A stretch of 64,000 nt of DNA from Kocuria carniphila (GTDB taxonomy: Bacteria; Actinomycetota; Actinomycetes; Actinomycetales; Micrococcaceae): NCBI RefSeq assembly GCF_004136555.1, contig NZ_NOIT01000004.1, positions 124,001 to 188,000 of the forward strand, read 5' to 3'. A model generated the notes under the pieces. That model was given only the letters and a program-made list of their open reading frames with translations, did no database searches and was not told the DNA's origin. The position numbers and the translations under genes were made by a program. Shown piece after piece: positions 16,588 to 28,378 of this stretch; within the stretch, counting starts at the first letter, position 1, and each line of letters starts with the position of its first letter.

Positions 16588-17691
16588 TCATCGGGTGGCC
16601 CGGTTGACGGCACCGCGCATGTTGGCGTTGGTGCCGGCATCCACGTCGCCGCGCTCGTTGCGATGCTCGCCGCGTTCACGAGCCTTCTTGGGGTTGAACT
16701 TGCGCTGGCGAGGATCGAACGCGTCCCGCAGACCGTCACCAATGAAGTTGATGGTCAACGCGATGGTCACGATGAATACGCCGGGCCACCAGAACAACCA
16801 CGGGCGGGTCGCGAATGCGGTCTGGTTCTCGCTGATGAGACGGCCCAGTGACCAGTCCGGGGCCTGAATACCGAGCCCCAAATAGGACAGCGCAGTTTCC
16901 AGCAGAATCGCCGAGGACATCAACAGCGTGATGTTCACGGTGATCACACCCACGGTGTTGGGCAGGATGTGCTTGAAAATGATCCGGCCGCTGGACGCGC
17001 CGGCGAGCCGGGCGGCGTCGACGAACTCGCGCTCGCGCAGCGACAGGAACTCACCGCGCACCAGGCGGGCCAGCGGCGGCCATGATGCCGCACCAATCAG
17101 TAGGCCCAGGGCGATGACCGTGGCGACCGTGGGTAACCCGGTGGAACGCACAAAGGAGATGGCCATTCGCCCCAGCAACGCCGCCAGAATCACCAGCGGG
17201 ATGATGATGATCACGTCGGTCAGGCGCATCAGGATAGCTTCGGTCCAGCCGCGGAAGTAACCGGAGAGGCCACCGACCACGGTGCCCAGAATGCCAGCGA
17301 TCACACCCACCACGACCATCACGATCAAGGAGTATTGCGTTCCCTGCATGGTCATGGCGAACAGGTCACGGCCCAGGTTGTCCTGGCCGAAGGGATGATC
17401 GCCCAGGCCCGGCGGCAGAAGTGACAGTGTGGGACGGCCGCCATTGACAACGGTTCCCGTCGCGTCAGGATCCCACTTCCACCAGCCCGGGACGGGTCCA
17501 ATGCCAATGGATGTGATCGCCAGCAGGACGATGAAAAGGAGAACGATCAGCGAAACGACCGCACCTGTGTTGCCGAAGAACCGCTGGCGGACTAGCTGCC
17601 CCTGGCTCTTTCCCTGGACGTCGTTGCGAGGCTCGCCCATGGGACCAAGGTTCTCGGCCTCTTGAACTTCAATTTGCTGCGGCTGGCTCAT
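16588..17691 (-). CDS. dppC: Peptide ABC transporter permease, DppC/OppC type
   Basis: 367 residues. A cytoplasmic N-terminus, a first membrane helix (about 42-62) and a core of five helices follow the DppC pattern. The HPFGQDNLGRDLF motif (about 95-108) and the coupling loop EREFVDAARLAGASSGRIIF (about 220-240), which contacts the ATPase, are clear. A charged tail of about 45 residues rich in Arg, Asn and Gly is longer than usual. The start overlaps the dppB stop by four bases. Confidence 0.93.
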   Translation of the reverse strand: MSQPQQIEVQEAENLGPMGEPRNDVQGKSQGQLVRQRFFGNTGAVVSLIVLLFIVLLAITSIGIGPVPGWWKWDPDATGTVVNGGRPTLSLLPPGLGDHPFGQDNLGRDLFAMTMQGTQYSLIVMVVVGVIAGILGTVVGGLSGYFRGWTEAILMRLTDVIIIIPLVILAALLGRMAISFVRSTGLPTVATVIALGLLIGAASWPPLARLVRGEFLSLREREFVDAARLAGASSGRIIFKHILPNTVGVITVNITLLMSSAILLETALSYLGLGIQAPDWSLGRLISENQTAFATRPWLFWWPGVFIVTIALTINFIGDGLRDAFDPRQRKFNPKKARERGEHRNERGDVDAGTNANMRGAVNRATR

Positions 17692-19223
17692 GCTTTCACC
17701 CTCACACGCGGGTCGAGAACGGAGTACACGAGGTCAGCAATGAGGTTGAAGACCATTGCCACGATTCCCGTGACCAAGAAGACACCCATCACGGGGTTGG
17801 GGTCCACGTTGCGTACAGATTGCACGAACAACTGGCCCATACCAGTGAACGCGAAGACGGATTCAGTGATGATCGCACCACCGATGAGAGCGCCGATGTC
17901 GTAGGCCACCAGGGTGGCCAACGGGATCAGCGCGTTACGGAAGGCATGACGCATGACCACGGTGCGCTCGGACAAGCCCTTCGCGCGGGCCGTACGGATG
18001 TAGTCCTGGCCCATAATCTCGAGCATGGAGGCCCGCGAGTAACGGGAGTAAGACGCCAGTGCGAGCAAGGTCAGGGCAATGGTCGGCAGCAACAGGTGGG
18101 TGAACCGGTCGATGCCCATGATCCAGAAATCACCGGTCAGACCTGGTGTTGCAGCGCTGGCCGTGGCGATCGGACGCCCTCGGATGTGGCCGGAGTCCAA
18201 GTAGTTCGGCCAGGACTGCATGAAGCGGTCAAGGATGATGAGCAGCGCCACGAAGAACCCGGTGATACCGGCCACGCGCATGCCCTGACCTCGATCGTAA
18301 CCACCGGCAAAGAATCCGATGGCCGCACCGATGGCGATCATGACCAGGCACAGGATGATCACGGTCAGCAGGCCTGCACCTCGGAAGAAGCTCTGGACCG
18401 GGAAATAAAGGGCGAGCCCCACCAGTACGGTTGCTAGACCCGCATAGAGAGCGCGCTTATTACGCAGCCCCGAAATAAGGATGGTCGTGATCACGGCCAC
18501 GAGAACACCGGTGAGACCGATCAAGGGAATGCCCAGGAACGGCGCCGTCAACCAGTTGGTCGCCAACACGAAGTACACGATGCCCGAGGTCACCAGGAAT
18601 CCCAGCACCCCCATGAGGATGCGAGTCTTCAGCTTCCCGAAGGACACGAGGTACCAGATCAACCCGGCCACCACGCCGATAGCCAGGATGCTGGCTAGGG
18701 ACATGACCGGGTCTTGTAAGAAGTCGTTGAAGGAAATCGCCACAATTTCTTTGAGTAGCACCGCCAACCAGAAGCTCGGCAGTGAGAAGCACAAGAACGT
18801 GAAGAACGTGATGCCGTAGTCCAGTCCGGAGTACTGGCGAAGGGCTGAAACGATGCCCAGCGTGATACCGATGACGATGGCCAGGATGGTTCCTGCGGTC
18901 ACCAGCATGATGGTCTGGCCCATGGCGAAGGCCAGCATCTGGGTCACTTCCATACCCTCACGGCTCAAGCCCAAAGTGCAAGTGTCCGTAAATGGTGCGA
19001 GGCATCCCAGTGCGCCACCCAGCCACGTGAAGTAGCGAAGAATGGGTGGCTGATCGAGATTCAAGGCTTCGGTTCGCGCAGGAATCAATTGGGCCGCGTT
19101 GGGGTGTCCGTACAAATCCCAGAGCGGGTCGCCCGATGCCGCCGTCATCATGTAAACGATGAATGAGGCACCCAGCAGAATGAAAACGGCCGTGACGAGC
19201 CGTCGAAGAATGTAAGAAATCAT
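17688..19223 (-). CDS. dppB: Peptide ABC transporter permease, DppB/OppB type, enlarged
   Basis: 511 residues, against roughly 310-340 for most DppB proteins. The usual N-terminal helix (MISYILRRLVTAVFILLGAS) and C-terminal core with coupling loop QDYIRTARAKGLSERTVVMR are present. Between them (about 165-350) lies an insertion with about six further hydrophobic segments. The reading frame is intact, so this is an insertion and not a fusion by frameshift. It pairs with DppC to form the membrane channel, between the binding-protein gene and dppC. Confidence 0.92.
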   Translation of the reverse strand: MISYILRRLVTAVFILLGASFIVYMMTAASGDPLWDLYGHPNAAQLIPARTEALNLDQPPILRYFTWLGGALGCLAPFTDTCTLGLSREGMEVTQMLAFAMGQTIMLVTAGTILAIVIGITLGIVSALRQYSGLDYGITFFTFLCFSLPSFWLAVLLKEIVAISFNDFLQDPVMSLASILAIGVVAGLIWYLVSFGKLKTRILMGVLGFLVTSGIVYFVLATNWLTAPFLGIPLIGLTGVLVAVITTILISGLRNKRALYAGLATVLVGLALYFPVQSFFRGAGLLTVIILCLVMIAIGAAIGFFAGGYDRGQGMRVAGITGFFVALLIILDRFMQSWPNYLDSGHIRGRPIATASAATPGLTGDFWIMGIDRFTHLLLPTIALTLLALASYSRYSRASMLEIMGQDYIRTARAKGLSERTVVMRHAFRNALIPLATLVAYDIGALIGGAIITESVFAFTGMGQLFVQSVRNVDPNPVMGVFLVTGIVAMVFNLIADLVYSVLDPRVRVKA

Positions 19224-19343
19224 GTCGCTGCCTTGTGAGGGTGTAAGGGTGACAGCGTGTTGCGAGACCGCGTCAACTTCCCACGGACTCGCAACACGCC
19301 ATGCACGCTAGACGGTTAGCTCCTTCAAGTGAGCTCGTGCGCC

Positions 19344-21122
19344 TTACTTACGCGACCACTCCCACACGTTCCAGAACACGCCGTCCTGGTTGGGCTGGTA
19401 TTCGGTCACACCGTCGATCTGGTCGGACACTCCGAAGAAGCCCGGGGACTGGAACAGCGGCAGACCGTAGCCGTCCTCGAAGGTGTGCTTGTCGATCTGG
19501 ACAATCTGCTCATCTCGAGCGTCCTTGTCCAGGTTGGAACGAGCCTCGTCGGTGAGCTTGTCCACCTCGGGGTTGGAGTACTTGGTGTAGTTACCGCCAC
19601 CGCCGGTCTTGAAGATCTGGGACAACATTTCGGTGCCCACACCCGGGGAGACCCAGCCGAACAGCGATGCATCGTAGTCACCGTCCGCGAGCTTCTCCGA
19701 CCAGTTGGGGTCACCCAAGTCCTCAACCTTGAAGCCGGCCTGCTCTGCGGATTCCTTGATCAGCTGGAAAGTATCCACGCGCAGCGGGTTCTCGTTGTTG
19801 TAGAGAATTCGCACGGTCGGGGTCTTGCCATCGAGCAGTTCCTTGGCGCCGTCGATATCGACGTCACCGTAGAGGTCTTCTGCCTGGTTCTCCTCGGTGG
19901 TCTTCCCGTACTCTTTCTGGCTGGTGACCCACATCTGGGAGTTCAGCACGGAGGCCTCGTCGTTGACCGGCTTGATGAGCTGATCGACGATCTGCTGACG
20001 CGGAACGGTCTTCAGGAATGCCTCTCGGACTGCTTGATCCTCAAAGGTGTCCGCGCCGAAGTTCAGGTCCAGGTGGTCGTAGGCAAGCTGGCCGCCCTGG
20101 ATGACTTCCACGTTGTCCAACTCGTTCACCTGATCGATGGTGTCCTTGTTGACGTTGCCCGGGGCCATGATGTCGACTTCGCCGTTGCGCAGCGCCTGGA
20201 TCTGAGCGGTTGCGTCACCAATGGTGCGCACCGTGATTTCATCGAGCTTGCCAGCGTTGTCACCGGTGTAGCTATCGTTCTTGACCAGGGTCACGGAGTT
20301 GTTCTCGACGATGTCGTTGATCTTGTACGGGCCGTTGGAGACCAACAGGCTCTCGTCCTCCGGCTTGTCCGAGAACTGGAAGGCCTCGGCCCAGGTCTTG
20401 CCGATCTCTTCGAGTTCGGGACGTTCCTGCGGATCCTCAGGATTACCTTCGGGCGAGTCCTCCAGGGTCTTGAGGAGTTCGTCCTCGGTCATGCCCGCCT
20501 GCTCAGCAACCACGTGGGCCGGCTGCAGGTAATCGTTGTCAAAGGCGATTTCCCAGTCGGACTGAGGTTCCTCGTAGGTAATGGTGAAGGACTTGCCGTC
20601 CTCGGAGAACTCGGGCTTGTCGGTTTTGCCCATGATGTCCGTGGAACCTGCGATATTGAAGTACTTGGTACCCGTTTCGGCCTCGGCGTCCTCATCGTTG
20701 TGGTAGCCGGACAGGATCGACCACCAGAGGATGATGTCGGCCTTGTCGATGGCGTTGCCGTCGGACCACTCCGGATCGTTCAGTGTGTACTCGACGGTCA
20801 AGGGATCGTCGGAAGTCTTCTCGTAGCTGCCAAAGCCCTCATTGGGCACAATTTCCTGCGCGGGGTTCACATAGATGAAGCCTTCGCGCGTAGCGTTCGC
20901 AATCTTGCCGTTGATGTCCAGGTTGGTCGCCGCCGTGGCGTTGTTGACTGCAGTGAATGCGTTGGTCTCGGCAACGGTGACCACGCCGCCTTCTTGACCT
21001 TCTCCTTCACCCCCGCCGTTTTCTTCTCCGCCGCCGCCAACGTTGGCGCAGCCTGACAGTGCCAGTGCGGCAATGGCAGCGACTGAGACAGCTGCCTTGC
21101 CTTTAAAGGTGTAATTTCCCAT
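19344..21122 (-). CDS. dppA: Peptide ABC transporter substrate-binding lipoprotein
   Basis: 592 residues. The signal peptide ends in lipobox ALSGC (Cys about 25), followed by a Gly/Glu-rich linker and an SBP_bac_5 domain (residues about 60-575). Signatures include DPLTVEYTLNDPEWSDGNAI and LDLNFGADTFEDQAVREAFL. The protein is acidic. It binds peptides outside the membrane for delivery to DppB and DppC. It is first of the operon dppA-dppB-dppC; ligand specificity cannot be read. Confidence 0.93.
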   Translation of the reverse strand: MGNYTFKGKAAVSVAAIAALALSGCANVGGGGEENGGGEGEGQEGGVVTVAETNAFTAVNNATAATNLDINGKIANATREGFIYVNPAQEIVPNEGFGSYEKTSDDPLTVEYTLNDPEWSDGNAIDKADIILWWSILSGYHNDEDAEAETGTKYFNIAGSTDIMGKTDKPEFSEDGKSFTITYEEPQSDWEIAFDNDYLQPAHVVAEQAGMTEDELLKTLEDSPEGNPEDPQERPELEEIGKTWAEAFQFSDKPEDESLLVSNGPYKINDIVENNSVTLVKNDSYTGDNAGKLDEITVRTIGDATAQIQALRNGEVDIMAPGNVNKDTIDQVNELDNVEVIQGGQLAYDHLDLNFGADTFEDQAVREAFLKTVPRQQIVDQLIKPVNDEASVLNSQMWVTSQKEYGKTTEENQAEDLYGDVDIDGAKELLDGKTPTVRILYNNENPLRVDTFQLIKESAEQAGFKVEDLGDPNWSEKLADGDYDASLFGWVSPGVGTEMLSQIFKTGGGGNYTKYSNPEVDKLTDEARSNLDKDARDEQIVQIDKHTFEDGYGLPLFQSPGFFGVSDQIDGVTEYQPNQDGVFWNVWEWSRK

Positions 21123-21437
21123 GACGGTATCTCTCCTGGTGTGGTGTCACGATCGGTGGGGCACCACGGTGTGCTTCCACCCGCGAATTGGATGAGTTGA
21201 GCGTGAAGTGTGTTTCACCTCACAAGTGAGATCTAGGTTACCGGTCGTTCACCATGAACACGCCTACTAGTTGTCCGTGTCCGACAAATCCGCCTCATTC
21301 GTTACTCATTAGTCACAATCTCGAAACACGAGGGGCTTGATTGAGACGAAATCCGTTCTGACCACGGCTCCTGTCTCTCTTGACTCATCCTGTGACTACG
21401 CTGGTCACAACAAGTACTGCTACCGGGAGGAATCGAC
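21123..21437. other. Divergent intergenic region between dppA and the lapA-like gene
   Basis: A gap of 315 bases with no coding frame of merit. It must hold the promoters of both divergent units. GGGAGGAAT before 21438 is the ribosome site of the plus-strand gene. No operator with clear symmetry stands out. Confidence 0.5.
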
Positions 21438-21920
21438 ATGACTCAGCACCCGCAGGACCCCGTACAGCCTCGGCGTGATCCGTCGGAGACCGGTGAACCC
21501 TTCGACTCGAGCCCACAAAACGCAGGAGACCGCAGCGCGGAACGCGACCGCGCGGCGTCGTCGTCGGTGGAAACGACCCGCGGCGACCAACACGACAATC
21601 GCACCGCGCGCGCGACCGATCCCACTCTGGACGGGCCCAAGAAGCGCGGCGTGTCCGGCATCGTGTGGGCCGCGCTGATCCTGGGCGTGATCATCCTGAT
21701 CCTGCTTTTGATCTTCATCATCCAGAACAACGTGTCCACACGATTCGAATACATGGCGTGGCAGTTCAGCTTGCCGCTCGGTGTGGCCATGCTGCTCTCC
21801 GCCGTGGCGGGTGCGCTGGTCATGGCGCTCGTGGGATCGGTGCGCATGTTCACGCTGGGCCACCGCGTGCGCAAACTCGAGAAGGAACGCGCGCGAATCC
21901 AGGACACCCTCAGCCGGTAA
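21438..21920 (+). CDS. LapA domain membrane protein
   Basis: 160 residues. A disordered, charged N-terminus (1-70) is followed by two membrane helices (about 74-97: VWAALILGVIILILLLIFII; about 110-135) with a QNNVSTRFEYMAWQFSLPLG loop, the LapA (DUF1049) signature, and a short coiled-coil tail (HRVRKLEKERARIQDTL). LapA-like proteins are membrane or cell-envelope assembly factors in other bacteria; the role in actinobacteria is unclear. GGGAGG precedes the ATG, and a KefB-like gene follows after 48 bases. Confidence 0.82.
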   Translation: MTQHPQDPVQPRRDPSETGEPFDSSPQNAGDRSAERDRAASSSVETTRGDQHDNRTARATDPTLDGPKKRGVSGIVWAALILGVIILILLLIFIIQNNVSTRFEYMAWQFSLPLGVAMLLSAVAGALVMALVGSVRMFTLGHRVRKLEKERARIQDTLSR

Positions 21921-21968
21921 CCGGACATGACGCCCCCGGCCCGCCCCTTGACCAAGGTCGACTGAGCC

Positions 21969-23555
21969 ATGACCACCGTGGCCGTCTATCTGGTGGTGGT
22001 CATGGGGCTGGGGGCGTTCGCACATCTGATTCGGCTGCCACCCCTGCTCGGGTTCTTGGCCGCAGGGTTTCTGCTCAACGGGCTGGGCGTCGAGCGCCTG
22101 GACGAACTGGAGCTGCTGTCCGAACTCGGTGTCACGCTGCTCTTGTTCGGGATCGGGCTGAAACTCGACGTCCGGACTCTTTTGGGTAAAGAGGTGTGGG
22201 CCGCCGGTGGCATTCACATGGTCATCAGTGCCCTGGCCAGCGCGGGGGTCCTGTGGCTCATGATGCTCGCGGGCCTGGAACTGGCTGGCGAAACTCTCGG
22301 CACCGTGCTGCTGGTGGCCTTTGCACTGTCGTTCTCCTCGACCGTTCTGGTGGTCAAGATCCTGGACGAGCGCGGCGAGTCGAACTCGCTGTATGGGCGA
22401 GTCGCCGTGGGCATCCTGGTGCTTCAAGACATCGCGGCGGTGCTGTATCTGACCATTTCCAGCGGCCACCTCCCCTCTCCTTGGGCACTGCTGGTGCTTG
22501 CACTGTTATGGCCCGTGACCCGGCTCGCACGAAAGCTGTGGTCCCGGTTGGGTCACGGCGAGTTGCTGGCCTTGTTCGGCGTGGTCATGGCGCTCGTTCC
22601 GGGATGGTGGGCCTTCACCGTCACGGGACTCAAGGGTGATCTCGGTGCTCTCCTGGTGGGCGTGCTCTTGGCCTCCCATCCCCTGGCCCGGGACCTGGCC
22701 AAGTCGATTCTCACGGTCAAAGACCTGTTGCTCGTGGGGTTCTTCGTGAGCATCGGCTTCTACGGGTTGCCCAGCCTGGAAATGGTCATCATGGCCGTCA
22801 TCCTGTGCCTGTTGATCCCCTTGCAGTCCGCCATCATGGCCGCCGTGCTCACGTTGTGCGGGCTACGACGGCGCACGGCAGTCCGCGGGGCGCTCGCCCT
22901 GGCCAATTATTCCGAGTTCGCTCTCATCGTGGGCGCCACGGCGGTGGCCTCCGGGCAGCTCGACGACGACTGGCTGGTCATGCTCGCGTGTGCGGTGGCC
23001 CTGAGCTTCGTGGTGTCCACGGTGCTCAACCGTCGCGGCAGCCTGATCACCACCGCCCTGCTTCGCTCTGTCCCGGAAGCACCCGAGGATCAGCTGCACC
23101 CCGAGGACCGTCCCCTGGATCTGACTCGCGCGGACGTCCTGGTCCTGGGCATGGGGCGGGTGGGTACCGCCACCTATGACGAGTTCACGGTAACGACCTC
23201 GCACAAGGTCGTCGGGCTCGAGATCGACCCCGTGAGGGCGCACCACCTGTGGGAGCGTGGCTACGATGTCGAAAATGCGGACGCCACGGACGCGGACGTG
23301 TGGGACCGGATCTCCGCAACGGGCCACGTGAAAGTCGCGGTGCTCGCCATGCCGTTCCACGATGCCAACCTGTCCGCGCTGCACGAACTCCACAAATCCG
23401 ATTTCTCCGGCCGCGTAGCCGCGGTGGCACAGTACGAGGATCAGGTCGCCGAGTTGGAGAAGCTGGGCGTGAACACGGTGATCAACCTGTACTCCGGTGC
23501 CGGACTGGCTCTGGCCGTGGAGGCACAGGAGGATCTGGAGCACCCGGAAGCCTGA
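21969..23555 (+). CDS. CPA2 cation:proton antiporter with TrkA-N domain (KefB-like)
   Basis: 528 residues. About 11-12 membrane helices (1-370) form a Na+/H+ exchanger fold with LLLFGIGLKLDVRTLL and GILVLQDIAAVLYLTI, the latter holding the conserved QD. A cytoplasmic TrkA-N Rossmann domain (about 385-505) has GMGRVGTATYDEF and a D-rich NAD pocket. Proteins of this type export K+ or Na+ against protons and are gated by NAD(H) or thiol adducts. It is probably cotranscribed with the LapA-like gene. Confidence 0.87.
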   Translation: MTTVAVYLVVVMGLGAFAHLIRLPPLLGFLAAGFLLNGLGVERLDELELLSELGVTLLLFGIGLKLDVRTLLGKEVWAAGGIHMVISALASAGVLWLMMLAGLELAGETLGTVLLVAFALSFSSTVLVVKILDERGESNSLYGRVAVGILVLQDIAAVLYLTISSGHLPSPWALLVLALLWPVTRLARKLWSRLGHGELLALFGVVMALVPGWWAFTVTGLKGDLGALLVGVLLASHPLARDLAKSILTVKDLLLVGFFVSIGFYGLPSLEMVIMAVILCLLIPLQSAIMAAVLTLCGLRRRTAVRGALALANYSEFALIVGATAVASGQLDDDWLVMLACAVALSFVVSTVLNRRGSLITTALLRSVPEAPEDQLHPEDRPLDLTRADVLVLGMGRVGTATYDEFTVTTSHKVVGLEIDPVRAHHLWERGYDVENADATDADVWDRISATGHVKVAVLAMPFHDANLSALHELHKSDFSGRVAAVAQYEDQVAELEKLGVNTVINLYSGAGLALAVEAQEDLEHPEA

Positions 23556-25883
<2,328 letters not shown>

Positions 25884-25908
25884 TCGCGTAGCGCATTTCC
25901 AGATCGAC

Positions 25909-25950
25909 GACGCCGCCGCGTCGCCTCTTCGGGGGCGGTGCGGCGGCGTC
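25909..25950 (+). terminator. GC-rich hairpin after icd
   Basis: GACGCCGCCGC (25909-25919) pairs with 25940-25950; part of the inner sequence can also pair. It lies 26 bases after the icd stop. The following T-run is poor (ATTCTC), so termination strength is uncertain. Confidence 0.65.
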
Positions 25951-25990
25951 ATTCTCGCCGTGGTTCACCACGTCGAGGAACCGGGCACGA

Positions 25991-26020
25991 AAAAAGGGCG
26001 GGACCGAAAGGCCCCGCCCC
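25991..26020 (-). terminator. Rho-independent terminator for tpx
   Basis: Read on the minus strand, a stem of about ten pairs with one mismatch (GGCCCCGCCC class, 25996-26019) is followed by TTTTTT. It lies directly after the tpx stop at 26035. Confidence 0.88.
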
Positions 26021-26034
26021 TTAGAGGTGGCTGC

Positions 26035-26532
26035 TTAGGACAAGACGTCCTCAGCGGCGTCGTAATCGGGCTCATCGGTGATTTCGTCAACGAGCTGGGT
26101 GTAGACCACCTCACCGTTTTCGTTGAGAACCACGACGGCGCGAGCCAGCAGGCCTTCGAGCGGGCCGTCGGTCTGAACCAGGCCGTAGTCCTCGCCGAAG
26201 CTGGAACGGAATGCGGAACCGGTGGTGACGTTCTCAATGCCCTCGGCGCTGCAGAAGCGATCGTGAGCGAATGGAAGGTCCTTGGACACGCACACCACTG
26301 CGGTGTTGTCGAGTGCTGCCGCGCGCTTGTTGAACTCACGCACGGACTGGGCGCACACGCCGGTGTCCAACGACGGGAAGATGTTGAGGACCACGCGCTT
26401 GCCAGAGAAATCCTGGGAAGTCACGGGGCTGAGATCGGAACCCACCAGGTCAAAGGTGGGTGCGGTGGTGCCCACGTCGGGCAGTTCGCCGGAGGTGTGG
26501 ACGGTGTTTCCCTGAAATGCGGTAGTTGCCAT
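26035..26532 (-). CDS. tpx: Thiol peroxidase
   Basis: 165 residues from the ATG at 26532, the normal Tpx length; longer in-frame starts add 31 residues unlike the family. Peroxidatic Cys60 is in [14 protein letters not shown] and resolving Cys94 in [12 protein letters not shown], the atypical 2-Cys Tpx pattern. It reduces peroxides in the cytoplasm using thioredoxin. It is monocistronic, with its own terminator, and divergent from mdh. Confidence 0.95.
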   Translation of the reverse strand: MATTAFQGNTVHTSGELPDVGTTAPTFDLVGSDLSPVTSQDFSGKRVVLNIFPSLDTGVCAQSVREFNKRAAALDNTAVVCVSKDLPFAHDRFCSAEGIENVTTGSAFRSSFGEDYGLVQTDGPLEGLLARAVVVLNENGEVVYTQLVDEITDEPDYDAAEDVLS

Positions 26533-26670
26533 GTCTTCATTGTGCTGTGCGCCACGCGTCATGTCAGCATCTGTCGCCATCTTTAGCCGTGCGCTGAACT
26601 TCCCGCTGCTAGTGTCATAGGTCACTGAACACCCGCGAAACCGGCGTCACCCCGCGCCTCAGGAGGATCC

Positions 26671-27657
26671 ATGAGTCCAGCACCCGTCAACGTTGCCGTC
26701 ACCGGAGCCGCAGGTCAGATCTGCTACAGCTTGTTGTTCCGAATCTCTCAAGGTGACCTGTTCGGACCGGATCAGCCCGTTCGATTGCAGTTGCTGGAGA
26801 TTCCCCAGGCACTGGGTGCCCTGGACGGCGTGGTCATGGAGCTCATGGACTGCGCGTTCCCCTTGCTGGCCGATGTGCAGACCGGTGACGATCCCGAGAA
26901 GGTCTTCGACGGCGCCAACCTCGCGTTGCTCGTGGGTGCCCGTCCGCGCACCAAGGGAATGGAGCGCGGCGACCTGCTGGAGGCCAACGGTGCCATCTTC
27001 ACCGCTCAGGGGGCTGCGTTGAACAAAGTGGCCGCAGACGACATCCGGGTGGTGATCACGGGAAACCCCGCCAACACCAACGCCTTGATTGCTCAGCAGA
27101 ACGCCCCGGACATCCCCGCCGACCGCTTCAGTGCGCTCACCCGGCTGGACCACAACCGAGCTAAGTCCCTGTTGTCCAAGCAGACCGGGGCGCCCGTGAC
27201 CGACATCAAGCGCATGACCATTTGGGGCAACCACTCCGCCACGCAGTACCCGGACCTGAGCCACACCACGGTGGCCGGCAAGCCCGCACTGGATCTGGTG
27301 GATCACTCGTGGGTCGAGGAAGAGTACATTCCACGGGTTGCCAAGCGCGGTGCGGAAATCCTGGCGGCGCGCGGCACCTCATCCGCAGCCTCTGCCGCCG
27401 GGGCCACGGTGGACCACGCCCGCGATCTGTTCCGCGGCACCCCCGAGGGTGATTGGACGTCGATGGCGGTCGTGTCGGATGGTTCCTATGGCGTTCCGGA
27501 GGGGCTCGTCAGCTCATTCCCGGTGACCACGTCCAACGGTGACTGGTCGATCGTGGAAGACCTGGATGTTTCGGCGTTCTCTCGCTCGCGCATCGACGCG
27601 TCCGTGGCCGAGCTCGAGTCGGAACGTACTGCGGTCAAGGAACTGGGACTGATCTAA
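26671..27657 (+). CDS. mdh: Malate dehydrogenase
   Basis: 328 residues. The NAD-binding glycine loop [18 protein letters not shown] (about 8-25), the [20 protein letters not shown] region, the [13 protein letters not shown] stretch and the catalytic His in [12 protein letters not shown] (about 188) are all present. This is the cytosolic-type MDH common in actinobacteria, oxidising malate to oxaloacetate in the TCA cycle. AGGAGG precedes the start. A long hairpin follows. Confidence 0.96.
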   Translation: MSPAPVNVAVTGAAGQICYSLLFRISQGDLFGPDQPVRLQLLEIPQALGALDGVVMELMDCAFPLLADVQTGDDPEKVFDGANLALLVGARPRTKGMERGDLLEANGAIFTAQGAALNKVAADDIRVVITGNPANTNALIAQQNAPDIPADRFSALTRLDHNRAKSLLSKQTGAPVTDIKRMTIWGNHSATQYPDLSHTTVAGKPALDLVDHSWVEEEYIPRVAKRGAEILAARGTSSAASAAGATVDHARDLFRGTPEGDWTSMAVVSDGSYGVPEGLVSSFPVTTSNGDWSIVEDLDVSAFSRSRIDASVAELESERTAVKELGLI

Positions 27658-27710
27658 GCTTCCGGCCCTACGTGAGCGGCCTGATGTGAGGAAACCGCAG
27701 GCACGCAGTC

Positions 27711-27764
27711 TGAGGGGAGGATTGTGCAGAAATCGTGGCGATTTTCTGCACAATCCTCCCCTCA
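27711..27764. terminator. 25-bp stem-loop between mdh and the macrodomain gene
   Basis: Arms 27711-27735 and 27739-27764 are complementary with one bulged T; the loop is TGG. Its core GGGAGGATTGTGCAGA resembles that of the hairpin at 8581-8634. It sits between convergent genes and may stop transcription on both strands. Confidence 0.75.
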
Positions 27765-27786
27765 CGCTTGGCCCCGGTCCGTCTGC

Positions 27787-28296
27787 TCAGCGGCCGAGCG
27801 CTTCGTGGAACATTTCTTCGGCGTCGTTGGAGAAGGGCACGAAGATGACGGTTTCCACCGACGTGTCCGCTTCTTGCACCGTTCGCACGGCGATCTCCGT
27901 GGCGTTGTCCATCGGCCACCCGTAGATCCCGGCCGAGATGGCGGGGAACGCCACGGACTTCGCACCAATCTCGTCCGCCACGCGCAATGACTCCCGGTAG
28001 CACGAGGCCAGGGTGTCGCTCCGGTCGGTTTTCTTGGCGAAGACGGGTCCTACGGTGTGGATGACCCACTTCGCAGGAAGGTTATAGCCCTCCGTGGCCA
28101 CGGCCTGGCCCGACGGGAGGCCGTCCTTGAGAGTGGTTTCGCGCAACCGTTTGCACTCTTCCAACAGCTGCTTGCCGGCCGCTCGGTGGATGGCACCGTC
28201 CACTCCTCCGCCACCGAGTAGCGATGAGTTGGCGGCGTTGACGATGGCGTCTGCTTGAACCTTGGTGATGTCACCTTTGACAATCTGAACGTCCAT
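27787..28296 (-). CDS. O-acetyl-ADP-ribose deacetylase, macrodomain (YmdB-like)
   Basis: 169 residues, a single macrodomain. IVNAANSSLLGGGGVDGAIH (about 19-38) carries the catalytic Asn and Asp region, and AISAGIYGWPM (about 119-129) the ADP-ribose diphosphate loop. It removes acetyl from O-acetyl-ADP-ribose and can hydrolyse mono-ADP-ribose on proteins. It appears to be a single gene, divergent from the PIG-L gene. Confidence 0.92.
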   Translation of the reverse strand: MDVQIVKGDITKVQADAIVNAANSSLLGGGGVDGAIHRAAGKQLLEECKRLRETTLKDGLPSGQAVATEGYNLPAKWVIHTVGPVFAKKTDRSDTLASCYRESLRVADEIGAKSVAFPAISAGIYGWPMDNATEIAVRTVQEADTSVETVIFVPFSNDAEEMFHEALGR

Positions 28297-28378
28297 GACT
28301 TCACCCTACGCCGCAGAATAGTAAACGTCAGGGGCTGAATCCCTGGCCGCGGAGCGTCCACGTGCCTAGGCTGAGAGC

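Noticed and set aside
19329-21056. Long plus-strand open frame opposite dppA
   Set aside because: A shadow of the binding-protein gene, whose signal peptide, lipobox and domain are clear on the minus strand.
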